From Gluconobacter cerinus (lineage in GTDB: Bacteria; Pseudomonadota; Alphaproteobacteria; Acetobacterales; Acetobacteraceae), in assembly GCF_002723935.1 (NCBI RefSeq), contig NZ_BEWM01000001.1, positions 1-64,000 of the forward strand: DNA of 64,000 nt. The letters run 5' to 3'. The position numbers and the translations under genes were made by a program. How positions within the stretch are numbered: the first letter of the stretch is position 1; each line of letters begins with the position of its first letter. The notes beneath the pieces are model-generated. The model was not told where the DNA came from. It did no database searches and was given only the letters and a program-made list of their open reading frames with translations. Positions 46,356 to 54,688 of this stretch are shown one piece after another.

Positions 46356-47339
46356 TTAAGCTGCCCGCTCCAGCAGAACGCTTTCCGTCACCTGACTATC
46401 GACATCCGTTGGGCGCAGGGTGGCAATGCCCTTCCTAGCAAGACCATCATGATAGAAATGCGTAGCTTCGTTTGGAGAGAGGTCTCCATCCGTGACGCGA
46501 CGCATCGCTTCAATCAGCAAGAGCGGGTCCGCTGCATCCACAATCTTGCGACCGAATAGTGCGGCTCTGGCACCACTGTTCTGGGCTTGATGAATCAGTT
46601 CCAGACAGTCACGCGTCGTGCCGCTTCCACCGCCCATAATCCCCACGATTACGCTTGGATCGTACTCGCACAGTTCCGCAAACGCCTCGCTGCCATTAAA
46701 CGGCACCTTCAGGAAGACAGGCTTTTCTTCCTTGCGAAGACCCGCAAGCGCACGGGTAACCATATCATTCAGGAACACTCCGAAATCTTCAGGAGCGATA
46801 TGCCCTTCATTTGGGTTGAAGACTTCGAGGAAATAAGAAAACCCGTTGATCTTGGCCTCTTCGCGGAACCGAGCGAACTCTTCCAGCGCCAGCGTATCCT
46901 GGTCAACATCGCCGTTAAACGTCATCGAATAGAGGCCAAGGTTTGTCTGCGCCCGCTCCAGTGACGCGGAGCGAAACGGAACAGACTTCTGGGAGCGATA
47001 ATGCCCTCCCCGTCCACGCCACAGGTCTGTCGTATCGTTAGCACGAATTGCCGTCTTAACTTTGGTCCCGTCAAACGCATCACGCTCCAGCAGATCTTCC
47101 AAAATAGAGACCGAGGTCAGCATGATGTCCACAATATCCTGACGGATAATAGACTGGATCTCTGACAGATATTGCGGCCGTGTGCGGAACAGCGACTGTC
47201 CGGCCCGAGGATTGCGGCGATTACCCATCGCGCTGATCCCGGCTGCCATATCTGAGTCCTTGGCGTCAGCAAGGATGAAATCATAACGCGTGTCCTTGCT
47301 AGCGCGCATGCGTGCAATTTTTTCTTCGTAACGGTTCAT
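46356..47339 (-). CDS. Class I aldolase of the DeoC/LacD family
   Basis: 327 residues. Predicted TIM-barrel enzyme with a Schiff-base Lys: KPVFLKVPFNG (about residue 215) carries the likely Lys, and GIMGGGSGTTRDCLELIHQA plus AALFGRKI form the expected phosphate-binding loops. The start ATG 47339 lies three bases after the dehydrogenase stop, so it is the third gene of the polyol operon. A cleavage of a ketose phosphate into a triose phosphate and an aldehyde fits family and context. The reaction is inferred; I do not recognise a characterised close relative. Confidence 0.72.
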   Translation of the reverse strand: MNRYEEKIARMRASKDTRYDFILADAKDSDMAAGISAMGNRRNPRAGQSLFRTRPQYLSEIQSIIRQDIVDIMLTSVSILEDLLERDAFDGTKVKTAIRANDTTDLWRGRGGHYRSQKSVPFRSASLERAQTNLGLYSMTFNGDVDQDTLALEEFARFREEAKINGFSYFLEVFNPNEGHIAPEDFGVFLNDMVTRALAGLRKEEKPVFLKVPFNGSEAFAELCEYDPSVIVGIMGGGSGTTRDCLELIHQAQNSGARAALFGRKIVDAADPLLLIEAMRRVTDGDLSPNEATHFYHDGLARKGIATLRPTDVDSQVTESVLLERAA

Positions 47340-47342
47340 GGC

Positions 47343-49052
47343 TCAAGCTTTCAGAATTTCCGGGGTTTCAGCCGATAGAGGGAACTCACCCTGAAGGTTG
47401 TGGCGCTGCTGCCCTTCCCTCCAGGCGTCCTGAGCCTGACGTGCGGCTTCCCGCTCATCCCAGCCCAGCGTTCCTCCAATGATATTTGCAACTTCCAGCA
47501 CCACTGCCGGCGTCATGGCACCACTAAGTGCAATGGTCGTACGACGGTAAAGAACGTCCGACAGACGGCGAACCAGCTCATTTTCAGCAATGAACATCAG
47601 TTCACGACGTGTGTAGGAGGGGAGCGTCCGAAGAGGAGCATCTGCCGCCTCCTGACAAAATCCCGCGATCTTTCTGGCCAACGTTCCGTACCGATCCAGC
47701 AGCACGGACGCACGCGGGCGCGGCAGCCCAAAAGAACTCGCAAACCTGTCCAGATAGGCTGTGTGCTGATCTGCATCCGGGAAGCCACGACCCCCGCCGA
47801 TGGCCAACTCCTGCGTTGATGTGCTTCGTGGGTGCCCCAGCAGCGCCAGTACACGATCTGCGACTTCTTCGCCCAACCCACGGAAAGTCGTCCATTTCCC
47901 ACCCACGAGAGACAGAACAGGCGTTGCACCCAGCCTGTCTTCATGAACGATGTGATCACGACTGATCGCAGAAGGATCGGCAGCATTGGTGGCTGGTAGC
48001 GGACGAACACCGCTATAACGGTAAGTGACCTGCTCGCTTCCGATATGGAAACCGGGGAACAGATCAGCCAGCATCCGCAGCATGTAATCCTGCTCCTCGT
48101 CCGTACAGACAGCCTTGTCCGGATCGTCGATCCGAATATCGGTAGAGCCAACCAGGACATGACCAAAAAACGGATATGCAAGACAGATCCGTCCATCCGG
48201 CGTCCCGAAATAGACCATCCGGCCCTTCAGTTCTCGGAGCAGGTCATCATGCTTCAACAGCAGGTGAGACCCTTTTGTCCCGCCAATATATTTCGTCGGG
48301 TTACCCAGGATCGTATTGATCTGATCAATCCAGGCACCACCTGCATTAACCAGAACACGCGCCTTTACCGTTTTTACTTCATCGGTGAGCACGTCTCGCA
48401 GGACAAGTTGTCCGCTTTGGAAAGTCTCTGGGACAACATAGGTTACGGCCTCACAGTTCGGAGCCGTTTCCAGTGCATCCTGCACACACTCATATCCGAG
48501 GCGTTCAGGCTGTGTGATCGCAGCATCGTAATACTGTGCTGTTGCCACAACATCCTTCGCCATATGGGGCCATTCACGGCGCGTTTTCTGGCTGAGGAAA
48601 AGGGAATGTCGTGGCATGACGCGAGCACGGCGCCCTAGGAAATCGTAAATCTGAAGCCCGACTTCCAGAACCAGCGCGCCACGATCCGTCATTTTACCGC
48701 CAAGGTTCAGGAAGCGACGAAATGATGTGACGATCCCTCCAAGCCATGTGCGGATCGGCAGAACAGTCGGCAATGGCCGAACGAAATGCGGGGCATTCCG
48801 CAGGAGCAGATTTCGCTCCAACGTCGACTGCGCCACAAGCTTGAACTCGCCCGTTTCCAGATACTTGATACCACCGTGGATCAAGCGGGATGGTGCGCAG
48901 GATGCCCCTGTACAAATGTCGCTGCGATCCAGAATAAGCGTCTTCACGCCCTGAAGAGCCAGTTCACGAAATAGGCCAGCGCCATTAATGCCAGCCCCGA
49001 TAATGACGACATCAAATTCGGCATTATCGGGCATGGCTGAAAGTGTCTTCAC
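47343..49052 (-). CDS. GlpD/EryB-like FAD polyol-phosphate dehydrogenase
   Basis: 569-residue FAD-dependent oxidoreductase, paralogous to glpD of this window but longer and distinct. FAD motif VVIIGAGINGAGLFRELALQG (short: IIGAGINGAGLF), substrate motif CAPSRLIHGGIKYLETGEF, and a GGKWTTFRGLGEEVAD segment. The insert GLQIYDFLGRRARVMPRH recalls EryB-like dehydrogenases that oxidise erythritol 4-phosphate. It overlaps the kinase gene by four bases. The product is probably a ketose phosphate, with electrons passed to quinone; the polyol is unknown. Confidence 0.82.
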   Translation of the reverse strand: MKTLSAMPDNAEFDVVIIGAGINGAGLFRELALQGVKTLILDRSDICTGASCAPSRLIHGGIKYLETGEFKLVAQSTLERNLLLRNAPHFVRPLPTVLPIRTWLGGIVTSFRRFLNLGGKMTDRGALVLEVGLQIYDFLGRRARVMPRHSLFLSQKTRREWPHMAKDVVATAQYYDAAITQPERLGYECVQDALETAPNCEAVTYVVPETFQSGQLVLRDVLTDEVKTVKARVLVNAGGAWIDQINTILGNPTKYIGGTKGSHLLLKHDDLLRELKGRMVYFGTPDGRICLAYPFFGHVLVGSTDIRIDDPDKAVCTDEEQDYMLRMLADLFPGFHIGSEQVTYRYSGVRPLPATNAADPSAISRDHIVHEDRLGATPVLSLVGGKWTTFRGLGEEVADRVLALLGHPRSTSTQELAIGGGRGFPDADQHTAYLDRFASSFGLPRPRASVLLDRYGTLARKIAGFCQEAADAPLRTLPSYTRRELMFIAENELVRRLSDVLYRRTTIALSGAMTPAVVLEVANIIGGTLGWDEREAARQAQDAWREGQQRHNLQGEFPLSAETPEILKA

Positions 49053-50641
49053 GAATGCATTTCCTTCGCGATTTCGGCTGAGAGCGCATAATTCATGACG
49101 GGCCCCACCGGAGTTTCCGGAGCGCCACTGACTTCGCTACCGGCCTCGTACAGACCGGACCAAAAAGGTTTCATCGCCAGCGTCAATGCAACGTATCGGC
49201 GATAAATGCCTTCATAAATCCGTGCGCGAGCGGGGTCCGGCTGATAGATATTCATAGGAATTTCCTGAGCAGCCACAGCTTCCTCAAGATCTCCATAAAG
49301 CCCAACAGCAACACTTGCCGTCAGAGCCGCGCCCAGGGCTCCAGCCTCCCGAACGCTGGAAATTTCGACTGGCATGTTGAGAATATCCGCAAACATCTGC
49401 GCAATAGATGCCTGACTGCTACCGCCGCCCGAAACACCGAGGCGATGCACATCCCCTGTTTGACGCAGGGTCTCAACATGCTCGCGATGGTTGAAGATTG
49501 TTCCCTCAATCATCGCCTGAAACAGATCCGCTCGATCATGCCAGGACTGCACCCCGAAAAGAGAGGCACTTGCTGGCGCTTCGTAAGGCGATCCAAAAAG
49601 AAACGGGTGATACAGCGGTATCGGTCGTTCGCCGCGAGAACGCCCCAGCTTCGCCTCGACTTCCTTTGTGAGAACTTGAGCTGCCTCTTTTTCCTCTGGA
49701 AGCAGCATGCGCGCGAGCCATTCCAGATTGCTGGACGATGCAGGCGAGATGGCCATGCAATTCCACAATCCACGGCGATATCCCGCCCGGCAGGACCACC
49801 CATCGCCTATGACGGGGCGACTGCGGAAAATTTCATTGATTGAAAAAGTACCCGCCGTGATCGAAAGATCACCTGGTCGTGTGTAGCCTGACCCTACTGC
49901 CGCTGCCGTCACATCGTGGAGTCCGACAGCAACTGGCGTTCCTTCGCGTAGGCCGGTCGCACGAGCAGCTTCTGCCGTGATCGTTCCACCCTGATCACAG
50001 GACAGTAGCATTTTAGGGAGCGCACCGCGGATTTCGCGCAGATCCAACGCCTCAAGGATGCTATCGCTGTAGTCCTGCGTGTAGAGATCCGTGAAAGATG
50101 TACTGGCCTCTGTCAGATCTGTCGCAATTTCCCCGGTTAGACAAAGCCGGATCCAGTCTTTGGCAAAAAAGACAGTGCCAATGGCCTGATAACGATCAGG
50201 TTGATGGCGCTTCATCCAGGCCAGCAGAGTTGTTGCGGAGTAAGGGTACGGACGCTGCCCGGCGATAGGGACGATCTTTTCCAGTCGCCCTTCCCGTTTC
50301 CATTCATCATGGATTTCTGTGGCCCGACTGTCGAGCGACATAATCCCACGCCCCAATGGCTGACTTGAGCGGTCAAGAACGAAAAGTCCATCACCGTGCG
50401 CAGTGACCCCAACGCCAGCAATATCCTCACCACTCAGTCCAGAAACGTCCAAAGCTTCCCGGACTGCCTCTACAACAGCCTGCCACGCCTCATGCATATC
50501 CCGCTCAACGTGGCGGGGTTCATCCGTATGCTGGGGAACACGACGACGGCCAGTCCCCACAATTCCACCTGTCTTCGAGAAGATGACAGCCTTCGTCGTA
50601 GTAGAACCGCAATCGATCCCGATCGTGAAATCCTGGCGCAT
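49049..50641 (-). CDS. FGGY-family polyol kinase, EryA/LyxK-like
   Basis: 530-residue kinase. ATP-binding IGIDCGSTTTKAVIF; the substrate region reads GVGVTAHGDGLFVLD and GLHDVTAAAVGSG, which resemble L-xylulokinase (LyxK) and erythritol kinase (EryA) rather than GlpK (GITNQRET). A C-terminal VSGGGSSQASIAQMFADIL completes the family. A GGAGGGCG element lies just before the ATG. It is the first gene of the kinase-dehydrogenase-aldolase operon, divergent from a DeoR regulator. It probably phosphorylates a tetritol or pentitol. Confidence 0.82.
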   Translation of the reverse strand: MRQDFTIGIDCGSTTTKAVIFSKTGGIVGTGRRRVPQHTDEPRHVERDMHEAWQAVVEAVREALDVSGLSGEDIAGVGVTAHGDGLFVLDRSSQPLGRGIMSLDSRATEIHDEWKREGRLEKIVPIAGQRPYPYSATTLLAWMKRHQPDRYQAIGTVFFAKDWIRLCLTGEIATDLTEASTSFTDLYTQDYSDSILEALDLREIRGALPKMLLSCDQGGTITAEAARATGLREGTPVAVGLHDVTAAAVGSGYTRPGDLSITAGTFSINEIFRSRPVIGDGWSCRAGYRRGLWNCMAISPASSSNLEWLARMLLPEEKEAAQVLTKEVEAKLGRSRGERPIPLYHPFLFGSPYEAPASASLFGVQSWHDRADLFQAMIEGTIFNHREHVETLRQTGDVHRLGVSGGGSSQASIAQMFADILNMPVEISSVREAGALGAALTASVAVGLYGDLEEAVAAQEIPMNIYQPDPARARIYEGIYRRYVALTLAMKPFWSGLYEAGSEVSGAPETPVGPVMNYALSAEIAKEMHS

Positions 50642-50689
50642 TTCGCCCTCCGGACATTCTCGCCATCAGCTTTAGCAAATCGCCCAACT

Positions 50690-50760
50690 GATAACACCAT
50701 AAATGTTATTATTAGGTGATATAAGTGTTATCATGCCTTCGTCAATGTGATAAATATCAC
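50690..50760. promoter_or_regulatory. Operator cluster between the polyol operon and its DeoR regulator
   Basis: GATAACAC (50690-50697) and GTGTTATC (50725-50732) form an inverted repeat, with extra TGTTAT at 50704-50709; GTGATA-AA-TATCAC (50747-50760) is a perfect 14-bp palindrome. Several TGTTATC-like half-sites lie in the 268-base gap between the divergent genes. Repeated half-sites suit a DeoR protein binding as an oligomer. Confidence 0.6.
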
Positions 50761-50909
50761 TTTCGTAGCGTCAAGAATCTTTGTGTGATTAATCCCGTGA
50801 AAAGCACACCACAGAGCCGATCAGAACATTACAAATTTGGTCAGCGCTGGTATGTAGATGTCGCGATGCCATAATTGGCCTTACCCGGTGACAAGGATCT
50901 TTTTGACAG

Positions 50910-51728
50910 ATGACTGATGGTTCGGGCGTTCCAGCTACCTCTCCCGCCGTCCTTCTCAGCAAACGCCGGGATAACAGTGCCCGTCAGCAACAGATCCTCG
51001 ACGTCCTTCTGGAGACAGGAAGTGCCACAATTGAGAATCTGTCTGAGCGTTTTGACGTCAGCAGGATGACAATTCACCGTGATGCTCACGCACTGGCAGC
51101 GCAGGGCCTGATCGACAAACTGCACGGCAGCATTGTTCTCAAGAATCGTGTCGTCACTCAAAAAACAGTCAATTTCCGAAAATCACGCGCGCCTGACCTG
51201 AAAGAATCAATTATTCAGCGGGCCATTTCGATGATTACGCCGGAGCAAATTCTTGTTCTGGACGACTCAACAACGGTCGCAGCGATGCTGCCGCTCCTTC
51301 CGGCTCTTGCCCCCCTGACAATCATTACGAATGCCGTGGGCGTCATTCAGGCGCTCGCTCCCTATCCCAACCTGAAACTGATTTGCTTGGGGGGCGACTA
51401 TAACCAACCTCGGAACGCCTTTTTTGGCCTAGTCTGTGAGCAGGCTGCAAAATCGCTTCGCGCCAATACGATGTTTCTTTCCACATCGATCATTCACAAC
51501 GAAACAGCGTTTCAGAACGATCAGGACGTTGTGAAGGTCAAACAGGCACTGATGCAAATCGCGGATCAGACCGTACTATTGGTCGACAGCACAAAATTTC
51601 GAAAAGGCGGCCTCCACCGTCTCGCCGCACTCAGCGATTTCGACGTTGTTCTGACAGACTCCCAATTGAAGCCCGCTATTCGCAAAGCACTTATTCAAGA
51701 CGGAATTCACGTCGAAACATGTGGCTAG
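50910..51728 (+). CDS. DeoR-family regulator of the polyol operon
   Basis: 272 residues with helix-turn-helix (ARQQQILDVLLETGSATIENLSERFDVS, short: GSATIENLSERFDVSRMTIHRD) and a sugar-phosphate domain (LVLDDSTTVAAML region, TIITNAVGVIQAL). It is divergent from the kinase gene and separated by the operator cluster, so it probably controls that operon in response to a phosphorylated intermediate. Paralogue of the regulator at 44542-45366. Confidence 0.88.
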   Translation: MTDGSGVPATSPAVLLSKRRDNSARQQQILDVLLETGSATIENLSERFDVSRMTIHRDAHALAAQGLIDKLHGSIVLKNRVVTQKTVNFRKSRAPDLKESIIQRAISMITPEQILVLDDSTTVAAMLPLLPALAPLTIITNAVGVIQALAPYPNLKLICLGGDYNQPRNAFFGLVCEQAAKSLRANTMFLSTSIIHNETAFQNDQDVVKVKQALMQIADQTVLLVDSTKFRKGGLHRLAALSDFDVVLTDSQLKPAIRKALIQDGIHVETCG

Positions 51729-52329
51729 GAATTTAACGGCGACAGTACACAGCCCAGAATAGCAACGCAGCTGCGCAGACAAAATTCCGACAAAGATGCC
51801 GTAGCGCAGTTAAATACTGAAACGACGGCAGTGCATTATGCTCTTCTCGCGCTGCCTCAGGCCCATTAGCGGTCCGCTAGTCTTCGAAGTAAGACACCAC
51901 ACCGGCACCCCTGACGGCTTGTGACAGTGTCGTCCCGGTTGAGCACCGCATATGCTCAGAAATCAACGAGAATCGGAGTGAGTATTGCACCGCCTCTACC
52001 CCCATTCAGAAAATGGAAGTTCTCTGGCGCCGACTTAATCTTCACAAATCCGCGAACATAAATTCAAGCCAGAAATATAAAGTTTCCACTGCACCTGACG
52101 GTCACGCACCCCGGATGCAGGCACTATCTGACAGAAACCCTCAACACAGCTTACCACCCATGGGTATTTGGGATGGAATGGCGCTTTACCGCCAATCAGA
52201 ACCATTTCTGGCGCAATGTTTCAAAAAATAACACATTCTGAAAAAACGAGATTAACGATATATTGACGAAAAAAGCAGGCTTCGCGTATCACGGCGTGAG
52301 AGCTTCCTTGAGACACAGGAGATGCTGAA
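51729..52329. other. About 600 bases without a recognisable gene
   Basis: The longest gene-poor stretch of the window. A 72-codon open frame (52013-52231) has no ribosome binding site or conserved look, and no transposase fragment, tRNA or terminator is evident. A short palindrome AGCGGtCCGCT lies near 51868-51880. It may be a decayed element or hold an unrecognised small RNA. Confidence 0.5.
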
Positions 52330-52623
52330 ATGTGCGGCATTACGTTAAACGATTTCCTGAGTGTCACGAGATGGACACCTGCAGATCTGGCCATCCAGAT
52401 TGATCGCCCTGAAAGCGATGTCGAATGGTGGCTCGATAATCATGACCACGTCCCTGAGCGACTAAAGCTCTGGATGAGTAAGATCGTGGACACTTTCCAG
52501 AATAATCCCCCTCCCAAAGGCTACGCCATGGAACGGTCCAAAGGATGCCTGTTTAACGATGATCCCTCTGCGACTGTGGTTTGCTCCATTTGTCGCTTCA
52601 AAGGAAAATGCCATCTCACGTAA
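52330..52623 (+). CDS. Small HTH-like protein with cysteine-rich C-terminus
   Basis: 97 residues, not a known family to me. The first 60 residues suggest a helix-turn-helix, as in Cro/CI-type proteins: LNDFLSVTRWTPADLAIQIDRPESDVEWWLD (short: TPADLAIQIDRPESDVEWWL). The last 30 residues carry four Cys in the pattern C-x11-C-x2-C-x5-C (CLFNDD...VVCSICRFKGKCHLT), which could bind zinc or an iron-sulfur cluster. AGGAG eight bases before the ATG supports expression. It stands next to MntR but on the opposite strand. Confidence 0.6.
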   Translation: MCGITLNDFLSVTRWTPADLAIQIDRPESDVEWWLDNHDHVPERLKLWMSKIVDTFQNNPPPKGYAMERSKGCLFNDDPSATVVCSICRFKGKCHLT

Positions 52624-52631
52624 TGTCGGCC

Positions 52632-53120
52632 TCAGCGTAATTTTGCATCGACAGTATTTGTCGACGAAAACTGCGCTAGCCCTTTTTTAAGCGCAGTTTC
52701 GAAAGCGGTAAGAGTTTCCGGACCAACATAATGTTCAATGCCCTCCGCATCGATCCGGGCATTTTCTTCACTAATTCCCAAAGCCAACAGAAACGCTTCC
52801 ACAATTCCGTGCCGATGACGGGCCTTGTGCGCCATCTGCTGGCCAGCATCCGTCAGGAAAACGCCCCGGTACGGCTTTTGTGTCACCAGCCCTTCCGTTG
52901 ACAGGCGGGCCAGCATTTTAGCCACCGTTGGCTGAGACACACCAAGACGACCGGCAATATCGACTTGGCGAGCCTCCTGCCCCTCAGCCAGAAGATCAGA
53001 AATCAGCTCGACATAATCTTCTACCAGCACCTTCTGCCTGGCAGCTCGATTGGCCCTGAACCCTTCTGAGTGGAGTTGCATGTCCACCAGGGATTTCTGC
53101 TTTTTCTTCTTCTGTTCCAT
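52632..53120 (-). CDS. mntR: Manganese-responsive DtxR-family regulator MntR
   Basis: 162-residue metalloregulator. The helix-turn-helix DIAGRLGVSQPTVAKMLARLSTEGLV is followed by YRGVFLTDAGQQMAHKARHRHGIVEAFLLALG (short: TDAGQQMAHKARHRHGIVE) and DAEGIEHYV, which contain the Mn-binding Asp, Glu and His residues of the family. It lacks the SH3-like third domain, as MntR does. Divergent from mntH across 161 bases. I use ATG 53120; a TTG two codons earlier is possible. Confidence 0.9.
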   Translation of the reverse strand: MEQKKKKQKSLVDMQLHSEGFRANRAARQKVLVEDYVELISDLLAEGQEARQVDIAGRLGVSQPTVAKMLARLSTEGLVTQKPYRGVFLTDAGQQMAHKARHRHGIVEAFLLALGISEENARIDAEGIEHYVGPETLTAFETALKKGLAQFSSTNTVDAKLR

Positions 53121-53233
53121 TCTCAAGAAAACCGCTCAATCAATTATTCCCGACCGAATAAAACATTCTTCCTGTTAATTCCAGAGGCCTCTGAGCGATC
53201 TTTTTCAGAAGAAAAATAAGACAATGTTCATGA

Positions 53234-53251
53234 ATATAGCATATTGCATAT
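53234..53251. promoter_or_regulatory. Presumed MntR operator of mntH
   Basis: ATATAGCATATTGCATAT lies about 30 bases upstream of the mntH start. It matches the perfect palindrome in the downstream receptor gene at 14 of 18 positions. The AT-rich, GC-centred form resembles MntR and MUR sites of alphaproteobacteria. Confidence 0.55.
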
Positions 53252-53281
53252 TTTACGGTTCCAAGCTTGAATGACATTCTG

Positions 53282-54658
53282 ATGTCCGACCAACGCTCCG
53301 ATGCCCCCACCGATAAGTCCGCCCCTAGCAAAGCCTGGCGCTTTTCGCGTCATGACGATGCGGAACGACCAAGCCTGCCTGAGGTGTTTTCAAGCGTTCG
53401 GGTTCCTGAAGGGTCAACAACGTGGCTGAAGCGCTTCCTCGCTTTCGTTGGGCCCGGATACATGGTCTCAGTTGGATATATGGACCCAGGAAACTGGGCG
53501 ACGGACCTGCAAGGAGGCGCTCAGTACGGCTACACGCTGCTCTGCGTCATCATGCTTTCCAACCTGATGGCGATCCTTCTCCAAGCTCTCTCTGCACGCC
53601 TTGGCATCGCCACCGGTCGGGATCTGGCACAAGCCTGCCGTGACCATTTTCCGCCTGCGCTGAACGTAGTGCTTTGGCTGGCATGCGAGTTAGCGATTAT
53701 CGCGTGTGATCTGGCTGAAGTGATTGGAACGGCCGTTGCATTGCAACTGCTCTTCGGCCTCCCTCTTTTGGGTGGCGCGCTCCTCTCCATTCTGGACGCC
53801 TTCATAGTTCTTCTGCTGATGGGCCGCGGCTTCCGGTATCTGGAAGCTTTTGTCATCGGCCTTCTCTCAATCATTGCGCTTTGCTTTGGGGTACAGCTCG
53901 TTGCGGCCACACCACCCGTTGCAGCAATCCTGAAGGGCCTTATTCCGACGCCGGAAATCGTGACCACGCCAGGAATGCTCTACATTGCGATTGGCATTAT
54001 CGGTGCCACGGTCATGCCGCATAACCTGTATCTGCATTCGTCTATTGTACAGACGCGGGCCTATGAGCGAACGCCCGTTGGACGTCGTGATGCCATTCGG
54101 TGGGCAACATGGGACAGCACAATTGCCCTCATGCTCGCGCTATTCATCAACGCGGCGATCCTCATTGTGGCAGCCGCAGCTTTTCATGAGACAGGCCACC
54201 AGAATGTGGCCGAGATCGAAGATGCCTATCATCTTCTCTCCCCCATTCTTGGGCTCGGAATAGCCTCTACGCTTTTCGCCCTGGCACTGCTGGCTGCGGG
54301 CACAAACTCAACCGTCACCGGAACACTGGCCGGCCAGATCATTATGGAAGGCTTCCTGCGCCTCCATATCCCGCATTGGGCAAGACGACTGCTGACCCGC
54401 GGCCTGGCGATCATTCCCGTCGCGGTGGTAACTGTGCTCTACGGAAGCCATGGCGTAGGCGCTCTGCTGATGGCCAGTCAGGTCATCCTGTCCCTTCAGC
54501 TTCCTTTCGCAGTCATTCCCCTTGTGATGTTTGTGTCTGACCGTCGCAAGATGGGCGAATTCACAATCAACCGCTTCATGACCGCACTGTCATGGATCGT
54601 CGCGGGTCTTATTCTCATCCTGAACTTTAAACTTCTGTACGACACTCTGGTCGGCTGA
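53282..54658 (+). CDS. mntH: NRAMP-family manganese importer
   Basis: Inner-membrane proton-coupled Mn(II) importer with about 11 helices, 458 residues. The conserved metal-binding first helix is [19 protein letters not shown] (DPGNW), and helix six has [10 protein letters not shown], both diagnostic of MntH. I start at ATG 53282; a TTG is 15 bases upstream. It lies between its regulator (divergent) and, 30 bases downstream, a TonB-dependent receptor on the same strand, so outer- and inner-membrane uptake steps are likely in one unit. Confidence 0.95.
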   Translation: MSDQRSDAPTDKSAPSKAWRFSRHDDAERPSLPEVFSSVRVPEGSTTWLKRFLAFVGPGYMVSVGYMDPGNWATDLQGGAQYGYTLLCVIMLSNLMAILLQALSARLGIATGRDLAQACRDHFPPALNVVLWLACELAIIACDLAEVIGTAVALQLLFGLPLLGGALLSILDAFIVLLLMGRGFRYLEAFVIGLLSIIALCFGVQLVAATPPVAAILKGLIPTPEIVTTPGMLYIAIGIIGATVMPHNLYLHSSIVQTRAYERTPVGRRDAIRWATWDSTIALMLALFINAAILIVAAAAFHETGHQNVAEIEDAYHLLSPILGLGIASTLFALALLAAGTNSTVTGTLAGQIIMEGFLRLHIPHWARRLLTRGLAIIPVAVVTVLYGSHGVGALLMASQVILSLQLPFAVIPLVMFVSDRRKMGEFTINRFMTALSWIVAGLILILNFKLLYDTLVG

Positions 54659-54688
54659 ACGACACCCCAGAAAAATTGAGAACCAACT

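Noticed and set aside
49049-50641. Second glycerol kinase
   Set aside because: The GITNQRET motif of glycerol kinase is replaced by VTAHGDG, closer to LyxK and EryA.
52013-52231. 72-codon open frame in the gene-poor region
   Set aside because: No ribosome binding site, no conserved pattern, and composition like the surrounding noncoding DNA.
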